NCBI RefSeq assembly: GCF_004362015.1
Contig: NZ_SNWW01000012.1
Location: forward strand, 62,001 to 126,000
DNA length: 64,000 nucleotides
Source: Flavobacterium chryseum
Lineage (GTDB): Bacteria > Bacteroidota > Bacteroidia > Flavobacteriales > Flavobacteriaceae
Reading direction: 5' to 3'
Shown: positions 37,213 to 47,430 of the stretch, one piece after another
How the letters are laid out: every line of letters begins with the position of its first letter
Numbering within the stretch: the stretch's first letter is position 1
Notes under the pieces: generated by a model
Database searches by the model: none
The model's input: the letters and a program-made list of their open reading frames with translations, nothing else
What the model was told of the DNA's origin: nothing
Position numbers and translations under genes: made by a program

Positions 37213-37587
37213 ATGATCGAAAAAATCAAAGAATTACCATCAAATATGATTGGCTTTAAAACGGCCGGACATATCGTTAGAGGAGATGTAGATTTCGTTA
37301 CCTCTGAAGTTAAACTTTTAATAGATGACACGGAGAAACTGAATTATCTACTCTTTTTCGATAATTCTCCAACAGATTTTAGTTTGGGTGCCTGGTTACA
37401 TGAGTCACTTTTAAGCATTAAAAACCTTTCGAAATGGACTCGCGCTGCGATTGTTACTGATTGCCAGAGAATGATCAATTTTACTATGGTTTTTAATAAA
37501 ATTATGCCGGGTGAATTTAAAGGATTTAAAAAAGAAGATTACTTATTGGCAATTGACTGGACTTCTGAAAAAATAGATTTGGAATAA
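37213..37587 (+). CDS. SpoIIAA-like (STAS/SEC14-type) protein
   Basis: A 124-residue protein resembling the SpoIIAA-like family: MIGFKTAGHIVRGDVDFVTS at the start, a central LNYLLFFDNSPTDFSLGAWL, and KWTRAAIVTDCQRMINFTMV. These proteins have a STAS/CRAL-TRIO-type alpha/beta fold and may bind a small hydrophobic ligand or a partner. No anti-sigma kinase is beside it, so a sigma-regulation role is not supported. It ends at a strong terminator. Confidence 0.78.
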   Translation: MIEKIKELPSNMIGFKTAGHIVRGDVDFVTSEVKLLIDDTEKLNYLLFFDNSPTDFSLGAWLHESLLSIKNLSKWTRAAIVTDCQRMINFTMVFNKIMPGEFKGFKKEDYLLAIDWTSEKIDLE

Positions 37588-37619
37588 AGTTTTGCTAAAC
37601 ATTAAATATTGAATTAGTA

Positions 37620-37653
37620 AAAAAAGAGACTCTTATTGGAGTCTCTTTTTTTT
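37620..37653 (+). terminator. Terminator after the SpoIIAA-like gene
   Basis: AAAAAGAGACTC, TTATTG loop, GAGTCTCTTTTTTTTT, 33 bp past the stop codon. Confidence 0.9.
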
Positions 37654-37792
37654 TGTCTTTTAATTAATATCCCACGGTTGAACAGCGAACTATGATGGAA
37701 AAAGCAATAATTGAAAAGCAATTTTATAAAAAATCACATGTTGGCGAGATATTTAAGTTTGGAATTTGAAATTTCCTTTTGGAATTTTATCC

Positions 37793-40087
37793 TTAAAATG
37801 GATATCCGATAGCAATATTAAGAATTAGATTTTCTTTTCTCCACGGTCCGCTTCCAAAATCGATATCATCAATTACCCATCTGTCGCCTTCCGGCAAATA
37901 GGGTTTCCTTAAAGGGAATGCTAAATCGGTTCTTAAAATAAGGAATGACAAATCAAAACGTAATCCGGCACCGGCTCCAACTGCAATTTCTTTCATGAAA
38001 TCTTTAGAAATTTTGGCACCTGCCTTATTTGGATCTTCATTCATAAGCCAAATATTTCCGGCATCCACAAACAATGCTCCTCTTACAATGCTAAAAAGTT
38101 TTGCCCGATATTCTGTATTGAATTCTAGTTTTAAATCTCCCGATTGATCCGGTAAATAGGAGTTAACAGTTGGAACATTAAGATAACTTCCCGGTCCGAG
38201 TGTTCTAGCTCTAAAGGCACGAATACTATTGGTTCCTCCTACTACAAATTGTTTTGATGTTGGCAGCGAACTTGAATTTCCGTACGGAATTCCGACTCCC
38301 AAAATAATTCTGCTTGCTAATTCGCTTTCTTTACTCAATTTCAAATAATGCCTGAAATCCGCTTTCACTTTTACATATTGGCTAAACGGAACATCAAAAA
38401 TAGTTTTTTGATTGCCTTCCTTAACGTTTGCTCCAGTTGCTAATCCGGTTATATTTCCAGCCAGATCAATTTCTCCATTAAAATAAAACGTATTTTTTCG
38501 ACGCTTTTGCATCGTATTCGTATACGTATACTGATACGTTGGACCAAAAATTAATTGTTTTTCGATTACTTTTCCTAATGCAGGATCATCCTTAATATCT
38601 TGCAAATATTCTTCTGTAACATTATTTGGACTTACATAGGTTATGTCTACAATATTCAATTGATGTTCTTTACGGGCGTTCTCTTTCCATAAATAACCAA
38701 ACGATGCATTAAACGAATTCAACGCATAAAGTTGTGTTCGATTCTGAAATTCGTATCGAAGCGTTGCTTTTGTTCTTGGTACAAATTCGCTTGAACCTGC
38801 AATTTTAAACGGCGCAATAAATCTTGGCCAGGTCAAACTGGTTTCTGCTCCAAGCTTATAAATGTTTTTTCCGTTATTGGTTCCGGAAAGCTGAAAATCG
38901 GCTCCGCCAAAAACAGAAACGGTTAATAATTCGGCACCACGAAATAAATTTCGGTTGTTCCAGTTTACATTTATTTCTGTTCCGGTATAACTTGCGGAAT
39001 TGGTTTTTCCTAAAACCTCAACACGAATAAACTTTTTAGGCAAAAGCGTTAAATAGTAATAAGAATCTAGCGTGTTTTTTAAACTGTCTGATGGTTTGAA
39101 TTCATTTTTTACAAAGTTGAATGTTCCTAGATTTACAAATCGGTTTAAAGTAAGATTATGATCTTTTCGGTTATATAAATCTCCTTTTTTAAAATAAATT
39201 GTTCTGTCAAAAACTCTCGGATTAAACGTATTTGCGGTATCAATAATCGTAAAATCTTTGTATTGTACGATGTCTTCCTTATTATATTTAACGCTGTCTT
39301 TCGAAATCGAAAAATTAGGGTACACAATAATCTTATCTATTTTATAGGCGATTTTGGCTTTTTCAGGTGTTTCATCTTTTATTTTTAATCTGATATTTAC
39401 CTCATAATCACCTTTTGAGCTGTCGACTTGTGCGAGAATATAATCCGGATTAAAGTAATAATATCCTTTTTCCTTCAGCCTTGCATCTATACGTTCGCGT
39501 TCTGCTTTTATAACATCCAGATCGTATGGATTTCCCGGTTTTAATAAACTTCTGCGGCTTGTTCTTGCAATTGCTTTTCCTAATGCCGATGAATCTTCCG
39601 GAAATTTTACATCTTTAATTTTATATTGCTTTTTGGGCTGAACGGTATATTCTGCCGTCGCTCTTTTATTTTTTGCGGTCGAATCTGCGCTTACACGAAC
39701 TTTAAAATAACCGCGATTTTCTGTGAAATTTCGTAGCACGGATGCATTATAATCTAAATCGACTTTGCTGAAAAGTACTGGTTCTTCGCCCACTTTATTG
39801 CGCAACCAATATCTGATTCCTTTTTCTTTTTTTGGTTCTCCCGCAATATTATAAATCCATAATTTTGGTCTCAAGCCAAGAATTTGTTTGTTGGGTTTAG
39901 GACGCAACAAATCTTTTAATTCTTTCTCCAGTGCTTTTCGTTCCTTCTTTTTTATAATAGAATCCTTTATCGTTACAGAAGATCCTACGTATAATAAATC
40001 ACCTTCAGGCAAATATTTAGTATTGCTGCATCCAAAAACAAAAAACAAGGATAGCACTATAAAGTATTTTATATATCTGTTTCCCAT
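37793..40087 (-). CDS. tamL: TamL, lipidated TamA/BamA-family outer-membrane protein
   Basis: About 764 residues. I choose 40087 (MGNRYIKYFIVLSLFFVFGC) as the start because it makes a clean lipoprotein signal with lipobox FGC; an in-frame ATG at 40117 would overlap tamB by 26 bp. The mature N-terminal half holds POTRA-type repeats and the C-terminal half is an Omp85 barrel ending IAIGYPF, with LPTSKQFVVGGTNSIRAFR as the VRGY/F-like lid motif and FRYDLSF-type strands. In Bacteroidota this lipidated TamA-like protein pairs with TamB for outer-membrane assembly or lipid transport. It begins 4 bp after tamB, so the two are cotranscribed. Confidence 0.9.
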   Translation of the reverse strand: MGNRYIKYFIVLSLFFVFGCSNTKYLPEGDLLYVGSSVTIKDSIIKKKERKALEKELKDLLRPKPNKQILGLRPKLWIYNIAGEPKKEKGIRYWLRNKVGEEPVLFSKVDLDYNASVLRNFTENRGYFKVRVSADSTAKNKRATAEYTVQPKKQYKIKDVKFPEDSSALGKAIARTSRRSLLKPGNPYDLDVIKAERERIDARLKEKGYYYFNPDYILAQVDSSKGDYEVNIRLKIKDETPEKAKIAYKIDKIIVYPNFSISKDSVKYNKEDIVQYKDFTIIDTANTFNPRVFDRTIYFKKGDLYNRKDHNLTLNRFVNLGTFNFVKNEFKPSDSLKNTLDSYYYLTLLPKKFIRVEVLGKTNSASYTGTEINVNWNNRNLFRGAELLTVSVFGGADFQLSGTNNGKNIYKLGAETSLTWPRFIAPFKIAGSSEFVPRTKATLRYEFQNRTQLYALNSFNASFGYLWKENARKEHQLNIVDITYVSPNNVTEEYLQDIKDDPALGKVIEKQLIFGPTYQYTYTNTMQKRRKNTFYFNGEIDLAGNITGLATGANVKEGNQKTIFDVPFSQYVKVKADFRHYLKLSKESELASRIILGVGIPYGNSSSLPTSKQFVVGGTNSIRAFRARTLGPGSYLNVPTVNSYLPDQSGDLKLEFNTEYRAKLFSIVRGALFVDAGNIWLMNEDPNKAGAKISKDFMKEIAVGAGAGLRFDLSFLILRTDLAFPLRKPYLPEGDRWVIDDIDFGSGPWRKENLILNIAIGYPF

Positions 40088-40091
40088 TATA

Positions 40092-43000
40092 TTATGTTTT
40101 TTGCTCATTTCCAACAACTTGTTCTTCTTGATTTTCTTCTTTTTCTTTTGCTTCTCTTTCTTTGAGTTTCTTTTTTTCCTTACGCAATTTTTCTTCTTTT
40201 AGCATTTCTTTTTCTGCGGCACTGCGGTGAAAAAGTTCTCGGAATTTATTGTAACTCATTGTAATAATAAAGGCAACTCCGGTTTCTACCACCTGACCTT
40301 CGACCGCAACCTGATATTCGTTTTTACGATAGGCACGAACCATATATCGGCCGTCTTTTGTAAGTTGATAGTCTAATGCTACGTCGCCGGCAATATTGGT
40401 ACTTTCTTCGTTGGCGCGTTCCTGCCCTTCTACACCAAAACTACTTCCTACCGTAACTTTTAATCTGTCGTCAAGCAATTTTTTAGAAACACCAACATTC
40501 AAATCGGTTCTGTTTTCTCTTGTTCCTGACGTATAATCATCGGTAGATTCTAAATCAAATTCTAATTCAACACCTTTTACTAATTCTCCTGCAAGGTCGT
40601 TAAGCTGCTGTGACAATATTTTGCTCACACTTTGTCTGGCCAATGATTCTGCACTTGTTCCGCCGCTTTCACTTGCAAACGGATTTTCACCAATAAATCG
40701 GTTCAATAATAAAAGAGCAAAAACCTGTTTGTTTAATTCCGCAGGATCTTGTCGCAATTGTTCCAGTTTTGCCTGCGAAGCCGATACGATATCTGATGAA
40801 ACATCATAATTCCCGTCAGGAAGCACAATATCAAATGAGATTTCCGGTTTTAGCAATTCGCCTTTCATTTTCAAATGCGTTTGAAACGGAATTTTTTGTT
40901 TGTATGTATTTCGAATTGTAGGACTTACGGCTAATTGATTTCCTAATAAATCAATTGGAGCAGTTTCTACTTTATAAATCGCTGTTATGTTTAAAGTCGC
41001 CATTGTTGGTTCACCGTTCCAGATGATATAACTTCCTTTTTGAATATCAAATTTTCTACGGATCATATTGAAGTTCATTTCATAAGCTCCTTCTGAAAAT
41101 TCGTATTTACCCGTTAAAGTTGTTTTTCCCGAAGGATCAATTCCACCTGTAAGTTGCGCTTCTCCTTTAAGATTCAGGTAATCTCCATTTCCTTTATCGA
41201 TAACCAAAGTAAGTTCTGCCGCTTTATCAATCGTAATATCAACACTCACATCCATTCCTTTTAACTCAGATTGATTGAGTTTTTTCTGCATCTCGACAGT
41301 TTGTTTCAGGTACAAATTATCTTCATCAACAAATTCTACAATTCCTTCTCTGTCAGCTATTGAAGGATCTGATTGTGGCAAAACAACGGAGAATTTCGTT
41401 TCTTCGTTTATTTTGATATTTCCGCCAATAACCGGACTTTCAAGTGTTCCTTTTATGTTTAGTTTGGTGTCTAAAAATAAATCTCCGTAAAACAAATCGT
41501 TGTCTGCGGCTTTAGAATGTATGGCTCTAAAATCGTTGGCAACAACCGTTAATCCAAAATTATAATTTTTAAAATCAGGAGATTGTATCGTTCCGTCTAC
41601 ATATAATTCGTTGTCGTTTTCATCATTAAGTGTAAACTTATCAAACGTAATTACATCATTATTAAAGGTGATTTTTTCCTGATCTGTCTTAAAATAAGAG
41701 TTCAGTTGCGTAACTCTAAATCCTGTATTATTAAAATTTAATTCGCCCACTACTTTTGGTGCGCTTGCGTTTCCGGTAATTTTAAAATTTCCTGAAAGAT
41801 CTCCGGTTCCTTCCGTAATATTTCCCATTGTAAAGCCCTGAATGCTTTTGATGCTCAACTTATTGATATCAACATTAAAATCTAAATTTCCGCCCTTAAT
41901 TTGGTAGGTTCCATTTACGTTAACATCATTTCCTTCTCCGCTTAGCGTAACATTTGCTGCCAGAGAATTGTTCGATTTATTATCAACTTTTATGGCAATA
42001 TCACCAACAGGTTCGCCTCTAAAAGCAAAATCATCTATTTTCAAATCTGATGTAAAAATGGGGCTTGTCATTACATTTTCAACCACGGCGTTTCCGTTGA
42101 TCAAACCCTGCATTAACAATTTATCTTTTTTGACCATATTCATAATGGTCTCAATTTTAAAATTCACAAAATCAACTTGCAGCGGCGCATTATTCTGGGT
42201 TCCCTGCGACTGAATCTTTAATTGATTTCCGGCATTATCCAAATAAAATTTATTGATATAAAGTCGTTTATCGCCAAATTCAACTACATTTTCAGGATCA
42301 ATACTCCATTTATCATAATTTAAAACGAAATTCTCCGCATCAATTTTTAAGATGTTTTTAGAATCTTCTGCTTTAAATACACCTGCAATATAATATTGCT
42401 GTTTTTGTTTGGAATCTTGAACTTCAAGCGCATAAGTCAGATTATTATTTTCGACTTTACCGGATAAACTCGTAAACGGAACTTTTATAGAACCGCTTTC
42501 GATTGTAGCAACAGAAACTAAATATTCTAATGCATTTCCTTTGGCTTCGATGTTAATTTTTCCATCTGCAATCGTATTATTTCCGTAAGTAATTCTCGGA
42601 ATCGTTCCTTTAATTTCTAAAGAATCAGCAACATTATTGTATTTCCCTGTAATTTTAATTGGCTCAAAACCTGTCAGTTTCGGAATTAGTTTAAACAGAA
42701 TCGGATCGTTATCAACGGTTAATGTAAAAGCTAATCTTTGCTCATCTGATTCTCCATTTACTTTCGGATTTTTTAAATCAATGTATTTTGACAATGATTT
42801 TTTTATTGCCGCTACTAATGTTGTCAATTTGTATTTTCCATCAACTTCGGCTTTTAAAAACTGAGATGATATTTTGATATTGTTTCTGGTATTGTCTGAA
42901 AAAGCAATTACACGAACCGAATCTAAAACAATTGGTTCTGCATCCTTCAAAATCTGAATATTCGAAAGAAATACTTTTCCGTTTAAAAAATCCGGATTAC

Positions 43001-45188
43001 TATTCGCAACATCGGCATCGATATTTCCACGCAATTTCATTGGTCCCGCGTGCAAATTCAGCTTTTCTAAATCAGCAATATCAAGGTTTAATTTTAATTT
43101 TACGGACGGATATTTGTCTTTCGTATTTCCGCTGGCCACTAAATTGAAATTTAAATTCGGGTCTTTCATTCCGGATTTTACAGCAAATGATCCGTTTTCG
43201 ATATTTCCTTTTAAAGTTAAATCTCTATATGTATATTTATTGAAGACTGCTTTCTGAACAATTCCGTCCAGATTTGCCTGTGCGGTTTTCGGGTCTAAAC
43301 CTTTCCCTCTTACTTTCGCTTTTAGCGTAATTTTTCCGATGGAATCGTTTTTGATTAATTTTCCTAAATCGAAATCAAGCAAATAAACTGTTGCATCGTA
43401 TTTTTCTCTTTTCTTAACGCGCTGGTCAAATAAAGCATCAACTTTTGCATTTCCAAAACTGCTGTTTAAAGCTAAATTGGTTTTGAAATTCTGAACAGAA
43501 CCTTTAAATTTTCCAACTAAATTAAATTGAGAAGGCAATTGAATGTTTTTCGGAATTGTTCCGGCCGGCACAAAAGAATAAACATCTTTTGAAGTGCTTG
43601 AAAGTTTCCTGATATCTAAATCATAATATGCTTTTTTGGCATCGGGCAAACCGGTAATTTTCCCCGAAAGGGAAACTCTTGTAGTTCCTATTCCGCTCAT
43701 TTCGAACAACGGAATATTCAGGTCTTTTATTTTTCCGTTTAGGCGCGTACTCAAATACAAAATCGCATTTTGATTTCCTTTAAACGGATTTGTTTTTTGT
43801 AAATCCGGCGCAAAAAGCAAGATGTCTTTAAAACCAACTTTTGAATCTTTTAAATTGGCATCTATACCAAGATTAGCGATGTCTTTTTTCAAAGCAGCAA
43901 GAGATGCATATTTTAACGTTATTTTATCCTGCAAAAGCGTTTGAGGCGTTCTTACATATAAATTTTCGAGAGATGCATTTTTTGGTCCGTAAAACAAATT
44001 AGTTTTTAAAGACTGAATCTCTAATCCGCGTTTTTCATTGGCGGCAAGCGATTTTATATTTCCCGAAATCGTATCGTTTCCGTAATATAATTTCTCTGCA
44101 TTAAGATTGAATTTGCTTAAATCTAAATGACTGTAATCTATTCCTTTTTGAGTTGGAGCTGATTGCATATCGTCAAATTTGAAAGCTATGTTTTGAATAC
44201 TAACATTGTTCAGTTTTACTTTCCATCCCGATTGTTTTATGGAAGTTGAATCTAAACTCGGCGCTTTTATTTGTTTGTCTTTTGCTCCTAAACGTAAGTT
44301 TCCTTTCAGGTTTTTTAATTGGAAAGAATCAAAATCTAAAAGCTGTTTATTGAGATCGATTTCATTTACTTCTAAATCTAAATTGCCCAGTTTTATTCCT
44401 GAATCTAATTTCGAATCTTTATTATCATACGAAATATCAATTTTTGACAAACTGATTTTATCTAATTTTAATTTGAAGTCTTTTCTTTTAGAAATGGTGT
44501 CGACGGTTTTAACAGAAACTTCTGCAATTTTTTCGACAGCATCCTGATCTAAAACCAATTTCAGTCCGTTTAAATTAATATTCGGAATATCGAAATCCAT
44601 TTTATCCAGATCGAATTTGTTGAAGTTGGTGTCAAAATGTGTCAATTTTACTTTTACATCATTTTTCGCAAAATCATCTTTAAAATTAAAATCTATATTA
44701 TCGAGATTTACATTTACAACTGATATTTTGAAAGGTTTACTATCCGGATCTTCAACTTTTGGTTCTTTTGATTCAAAAGCTTTTATGATATAATCGAAAT
44801 TGAAAACGCCCTCTTTATTTCTATAAATATTTGCTTTTACGTTTTCAAGTGCAATTGAATTAATTTCGAGTTCGCTGCTTACAAGCTTAAACAAGTCAAC
44901 ATCAACGACTAAACGTTTACCGGCCAATAAAGTATCTTTTTTTTGATCTTCAAAATAAAAACCTTCAAGAACTACATCTTTTGGAAATTTTATTGAAATA
45001 TGATCTAACGAAACTTTAGTTTTTATTTTATTCTGAAGATAGATAACCGCCTTATCTTTAGCATAATTCTGAATTGACGGAACCTGAATTAGAATAATTA
45101 TAAGTAATAAAAGTGCGATGATAGAACCCACGCACCAAAGTAGTATACGTAGTGTTTTTTTAAGAAAATGAATGGGTTTCTTATTCAT
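40092..45188 (-). CDS. tamB: Translocation and assembly module protein TamB
   Basis: A 1698-residue AsmA/TamB-like envelope protein. One N-terminal membrane segment (about 13-33, IALLLLIIILIQV) is followed by a long beta-helical body built from repeats, and the C-terminal TamB/DUF490 domain (roughly the last 400 residues) with the glycine-rich turns GTRENRTDLNVGVSKKLLDD and KVTVGSSFGVEGQ. A basic, glutamate/lysine-rich tail (EKLRKEKKKLKEREAKEKEE) ends the protein. It would bridge inner and outer membranes, moving lipid or nascent outer-membrane proteins with the downstream TamL. Size is large but within the family's range. Confidence 0.95.
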   Translation of the reverse strand: MNKKPIHFLKKTLRILLWCVGSIIALLLLIIILIQVPSIQNYAKDKAVIYLQNKIKTKVSLDHISIKFPKDVVLEGFYFEDQKKDTLLAGKRLVVDVDLFKLVSSELEINSIALENVKANIYRNKEGVFNFDYIIKAFESKEPKVEDPDSKPFKISVVNVNLDNIDFNFKDDFAKNDVKVKLTHFDTNFNKFDLDKMDFDIPNINLNGLKLVLDQDAVEKIAEVSVKTVDTISKRKDFKLKLDKISLSKIDISYDNKDSKLDSGIKLGNLDLEVNEIDLNKQLLDFDSFQLKNLKGNLRLGAKDKQIKAPSLDSTSIKQSGWKVKLNNVSIQNIAFKFDDMQSAPTQKGIDYSHLDLSKFNLNAEKLYYGNDTISGNIKSLAANEKRGLEIQSLKTNLFYGPKNASLENLYVRTPQTLLQDKITLKYASLAALKKDIANLGIDANLKDSKVGFKDILLFAPDLQKTNPFKGNQNAILYLSTRLNGKIKDLNIPLFEMSGIGTTRVSLSGKITGLPDAKKAYYDLDIRKLSSTSKDVYSFVPAGTIPKNIQLPSQFNLVGKFKGSVQNFKTNLALNSSFGNAKVDALFDQRVKKREKYDATVYLLDFDLGKLIKNDSIGKITLKAKVRGKGLDPKTAQANLDGIVQKAVFNKYTYRDLTLKGNIENGSFAVKSGMKDPNLNFNLVASGNTKDKYPSVKLKLNLDIADLEKLNLHAGPMKLRGNIDADVANSNPDFLNGKVFLSNIQILKDAEPIVLDSVRVIAFSDNTRNNIKISSQFLKAEVDGKYKLTTLVAAIKKSLSKYIDLKNPKVNGESDEQRLAFTLTVDNDPILFKLIPKLTGFEPIKITGKYNNVADSLEIKGTIPRITYGNNTIADGKINIEAKGNALEYLVSVATIESGSIKVPFTSLSGKVENNNLTYALEVQDSKQKQQYYIAGVFKAEDSKNILKIDAENFVLNYDKWSIDPENVVEFGDKRLYINKFYLDNAGNQLKIQSQGTQNNAPLQVDFVNFKIETIMNMVKKDKLLMQGLINGNAVVENVMTSPIFTSDLKIDDFAFRGEPVGDIAIKVDNKSNNSLAANVTLSGEGNDVNVNGTYQIKGGNLDFNVDINKLSIKSIQGFTMGNITEGTGDLSGNFKITGNASAPKVVGELNFNNTGFRVTQLNSYFKTDQEKITFNNDVITFDKFTLNDENDNELYVDGTIQSPDFKNYNFGLTVVANDFRAIHSKAADNDLFYGDLFLDTKLNIKGTLESPVIGGNIKINEETKFSVVLPQSDPSIADREGIVEFVDEDNLYLKQTVEMQKKLNQSELKGMDVSVDITIDKAAELTLVIDKGNGDYLNLKGEAQLTGGIDPSGKTTLTGKYEFSEGAYEMNFNMIRRKFDIQKGSYIIWNGEPTMATLNITAIYKVETAPIDLLGNQLAVSPTIRNTYKQKIPFQTHLKMKGELLKPEISFDIVLPDGNYDVSSDIVSASQAKLEQLRQDPAELNKQVFALLLLNRFIGENPFASESGGTSAESLARQSVSKILSQQLNDLAGELVKGVELEFDLESTDDYTSGTRENRTDLNVGVSKKLLDDRLKVTVGSSFGVEGQERANEESTNIAGDVALDYQLTKDGRYMVRAYRKNEYQVAVEGQVVETGVAFIITMSYNKFRELFHRSAAEKEMLKEEKLRKEKKKLKEREAKEKEENQEEQVVGNEQKT

Positions 45189-45461
45189 ATGTCAGCAAAA
45201 CACGTTAAATTAAAATTGCGTTATAAATGGCTGTAATTATACAGTCTACAAAATTCTAAAATTTAAGTTTTAACAATTTACATAATTACAAGCAATTATT
45301 CTAAAATTACACTGCCCAATAGTTAATTTCTTACTTTTGATTTGAGTCAGTTTTACGCTTATTTCACCTCAAATTCCTTGAATTTTTACGCAAAGTAATG
45401 CGCAGTTTTTATAAGCTGAAATGATGGAAAATTCACTAAGACAAAGAGTTATTAAGAAAAT

Positions 45462-46397
45462 TTAAAACTTTATATGCGGTAATTTTTCTTTTAAAAGATT
45501 TATTTTTTGCTGAAGTTTTGCTAAGAATTTTTGATGCTGTTCTGATTCGGGATTAAAGCTTCGATGACGCAGGCTTTTTTGAATTTCTTCTACTTCCTGC
45601 ATTGTTGAAACACTGTCTTGCGAAATATAATTTTCACTGAATCTTTGCCAGATATAATCGATTGCTACCTGATTGGGATGCAGCATATCTTCGGCATAAA
45701 AACGATAATCACGAAGTTCATCCATCATGATTTCATAGGAAGGAAAGTATTCAGATTTTAGATTGGATTGCAAAGCTGTAAATAAATGCGATTTGCTTAA
45801 TTGATTTTCTGTAAAGCCATCTTTTAGGTGGCGAACTGGAGAAACAGTAAAAATGAAACTAATATTCGGATTTAGGGTCTGAATTAAATCTATGGTATTT
45901 TGAATGCTTTTCTGAATTACATCAACCGATAATAATTCTTTTGAGAATTGCTTTTGAGGTACTTTATGACAATTGGCAACGATATTGTTACTTTCGATAT
46001 TTCTATAAATCCAGGAAGTTCCGTAAGTGATAATTATGTGTGTAGCTTCTTTTAGTTGCTTGTTTGTTACTTCAATACCTTTATTCAATGTTTCTAGTAG
46101 TTCCTGTCTGTCGGCATTGCTTAAATCTGAATGCGTTTCGAAAGAATGCCAGCGTTCGTTATAGAAAAAAACATCTTTCTCTGTAAATAATTCTTCCCGA
46201 ACTGTTCTTTCAATTACTTTATCAATCGAAACCGGATTGAATAGTATTCCGAATGGATTTGTTTCATTCTGAAATTTAAAATAGTCGAACTTATCAGCCA
46301 TATTTTCTGCAAAACAAGAACCAAATGACAATACTTTCGAATTATAATCGATTGGATTGTTTGTTTTAGAAATTGGAATTAGGGTTCTGAATTGCAT
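45462..46397 (-). CDS. GSCFA-domain protein
   Basis: A 311-residue protein of the GSCFA family, named after the motif in VLSFGSCFAENMADKFDYFK at about residues 22-42. Another conserved block is ITYGTSWIYRN in the middle, and PNQVAIDYIWQRFSENYI near the C-terminus holds the HPN-type motif (LHPNQVA). The fold is related to SGNH/GDSL hydrolases, with the Ser in GSCF and the DxxH-like Asp and His (AEDMLHPNQ) as likely catalytic residues. The substrate is unknown; relatives may act on O-acetyl or lipid groups. Confidence 0.88.
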   Translation of the reverse strand: MQFRTLIPISKTNNPIDYNSKVLSFGSCFAENMADKFDYFKFQNETNPFGILFNPVSIDKVIERTVREELFTEKDVFFYNERWHSFETHSDLSNADRQELLETLNKGIEVTNKQLKEATHIIITYGTSWIYRNIESNNIVANCHKVPQKQFSKELLSVDVIQKSIQNTIDLIQTLNPNISFIFTVSPVRHLKDGFTENQLSKSHLFTALQSNLKSEYFPSYEIMMDELRDYRFYAEDMLHPNQVAIDYIWQRFSENYISQDSVSTMQEVEEIQKSLRHRSFNPESEQHQKFLAKLQQKINLLKEKLPHIKF

Positions 46398-46439
46398 GGC
46401 TTTTTTATTTAAACACGAATTTCACGAATTTTCATCAAT

Positions 46440-46470
46440 AAAAAAACCAAATACTGAAGTATTTGGTTTT
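46440..46470 (-). terminator. Terminator after the uncharacterised lipoprotein
   Basis: On the minus strand AAAACCAAATAC, short loop, GTATTTGGTTTT with a T run, about 20 bp after the stop codon. Confidence 0.82.
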
Positions 46471-46490
46471 AAAATATAATTGTAATAATA

Positions 46491-47282
46491 CTAATATGTA
46501 TATTCTATTTCATACTCAATTGATCCACCACTCGATAGTGAAGTACTTTTGGTCGGATAGTTTTTGTCGTTATAAATGTGGTTATTTAAATAAGTAACAG
46601 GATTAGGAAATTCTGTTTCAGTTCGGCTAATCTTAATAACATTACTATTAGAAAATGCTGTTTCATTTAACAATAAATTAAAGCCTGTAATATTTTTAAG
46701 AGGATTATTTTTAGCATCATATTCATAAACTCTTGTTGATACTGAAGAGCCAGTCGTTTCTTGTCCTTTTACAAGATTTCCATCTTTATAAGTCAAAATA
46801 CCTTGGGAATATTTACTTTCCGCTTTTGTGTCTTTGTTGATCGAATAGTTCACAAAGGAAATTAGCTCATTAGAATTATGAGTATAAACTATCTTTACGA
46901 TATATTGTCCATCAGGATATTCTTTAGTAATACCTTCTTTAAAGATTCTCGTCTTCATTTTTCCATTTTCATAACTATATGAAATCTCATTATCTATAGC
47001 CTGTGTTCCCTCATTATTGGTCATAAAATGTTCTTGCTTTACAATAAAATCACCATCATATGTAAATTTTATTCTTGAACCACCTTCATCAATACTTACA
47101 ATTTTATTTCCATCATAATTTAAAGTACTTACCCGATTGGAACCCAATTCTAAATAAGGATAAATATAAGTGATTGTTTTGGGCAAAATTGAGTTATCTT
47201 CTGAAGATGAAGAATTTTCGTCGTTAGAACATGAAGTTATAACCAGCATTAAAATGCTAAGAAGCAATAAAAAATTTTTCAT
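46491..47282 (-). CDS. Uncharacterised lipoprotein with YD-like repeats
   Basis: A 263-residue lipoprotein with signal peptide and lipobox MLVITSC, then a Ser/Asn/Glu-rich linker (SNDENSSSSEDNS). The rest repeats short beta units such as VSTLNYDGNKIVSIDEGGSR, GILTYKDGNLVKGQETTG and VYEYDAKNNPLKN, similar to the YD/RHS-like DUF4595-type surface repeats in Bacteroidota. Function unknown, probably outer-membrane facing. It has its own terminator. Confidence 0.78.
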   Translation of the reverse strand: MKNFLLLLSILMLVITSCSNDENSSSSEDNSILPKTITYIYPYLELGSNRVSTLNYDGNKIVSIDEGGSRIKFTYDGDFIVKQEHFMTNNEGTQAIDNEISYSYENGKMKTRIFKEGITKEYPDGQYIVKIVYTHNSNELISFVNYSINKDTKAESKYSQGILTYKDGNLVKGQETTGSSVSTRVYEYDAKNNPLKNITGFNLLLNETAFSNSNVIKISRTETEFPNPVTYLNNHIYNDKNYPTKSTSLSSGGSIEYEIEYTY

Positions 47283-47393
47283 ATCTGTTGTATTTTATGA
47301 TGCGACAAATATATGTTTAAATCAAAAAGGAAAAATAAAAATAATTAACATTTTTAATACATATTAGCAACTTCACAAACACAAACTATTCAC

Positions 47394-47401
47394 TACTTTT
47401 G
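47394..47401 (+). promoter_or_regulatory. Possible -7 box for the ABC exporter
   Basis: TACTTTTG fits TAnnTTTG and ends 29 bp before the start codon. No TTG at the expected -33 distance. Confidence 0.35.
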
Positions 47402-47430
47402 CATCTTCTATTTTTTATTATACTCTATAT

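Noticed and set aside
39888..40202. Plus-strand frame covering the tamL start and tamB end
   Set aside because: Its Phe-rich composition is the complement of Lys-rich codons of tamB and tamL; both neighbours are strongly supported.
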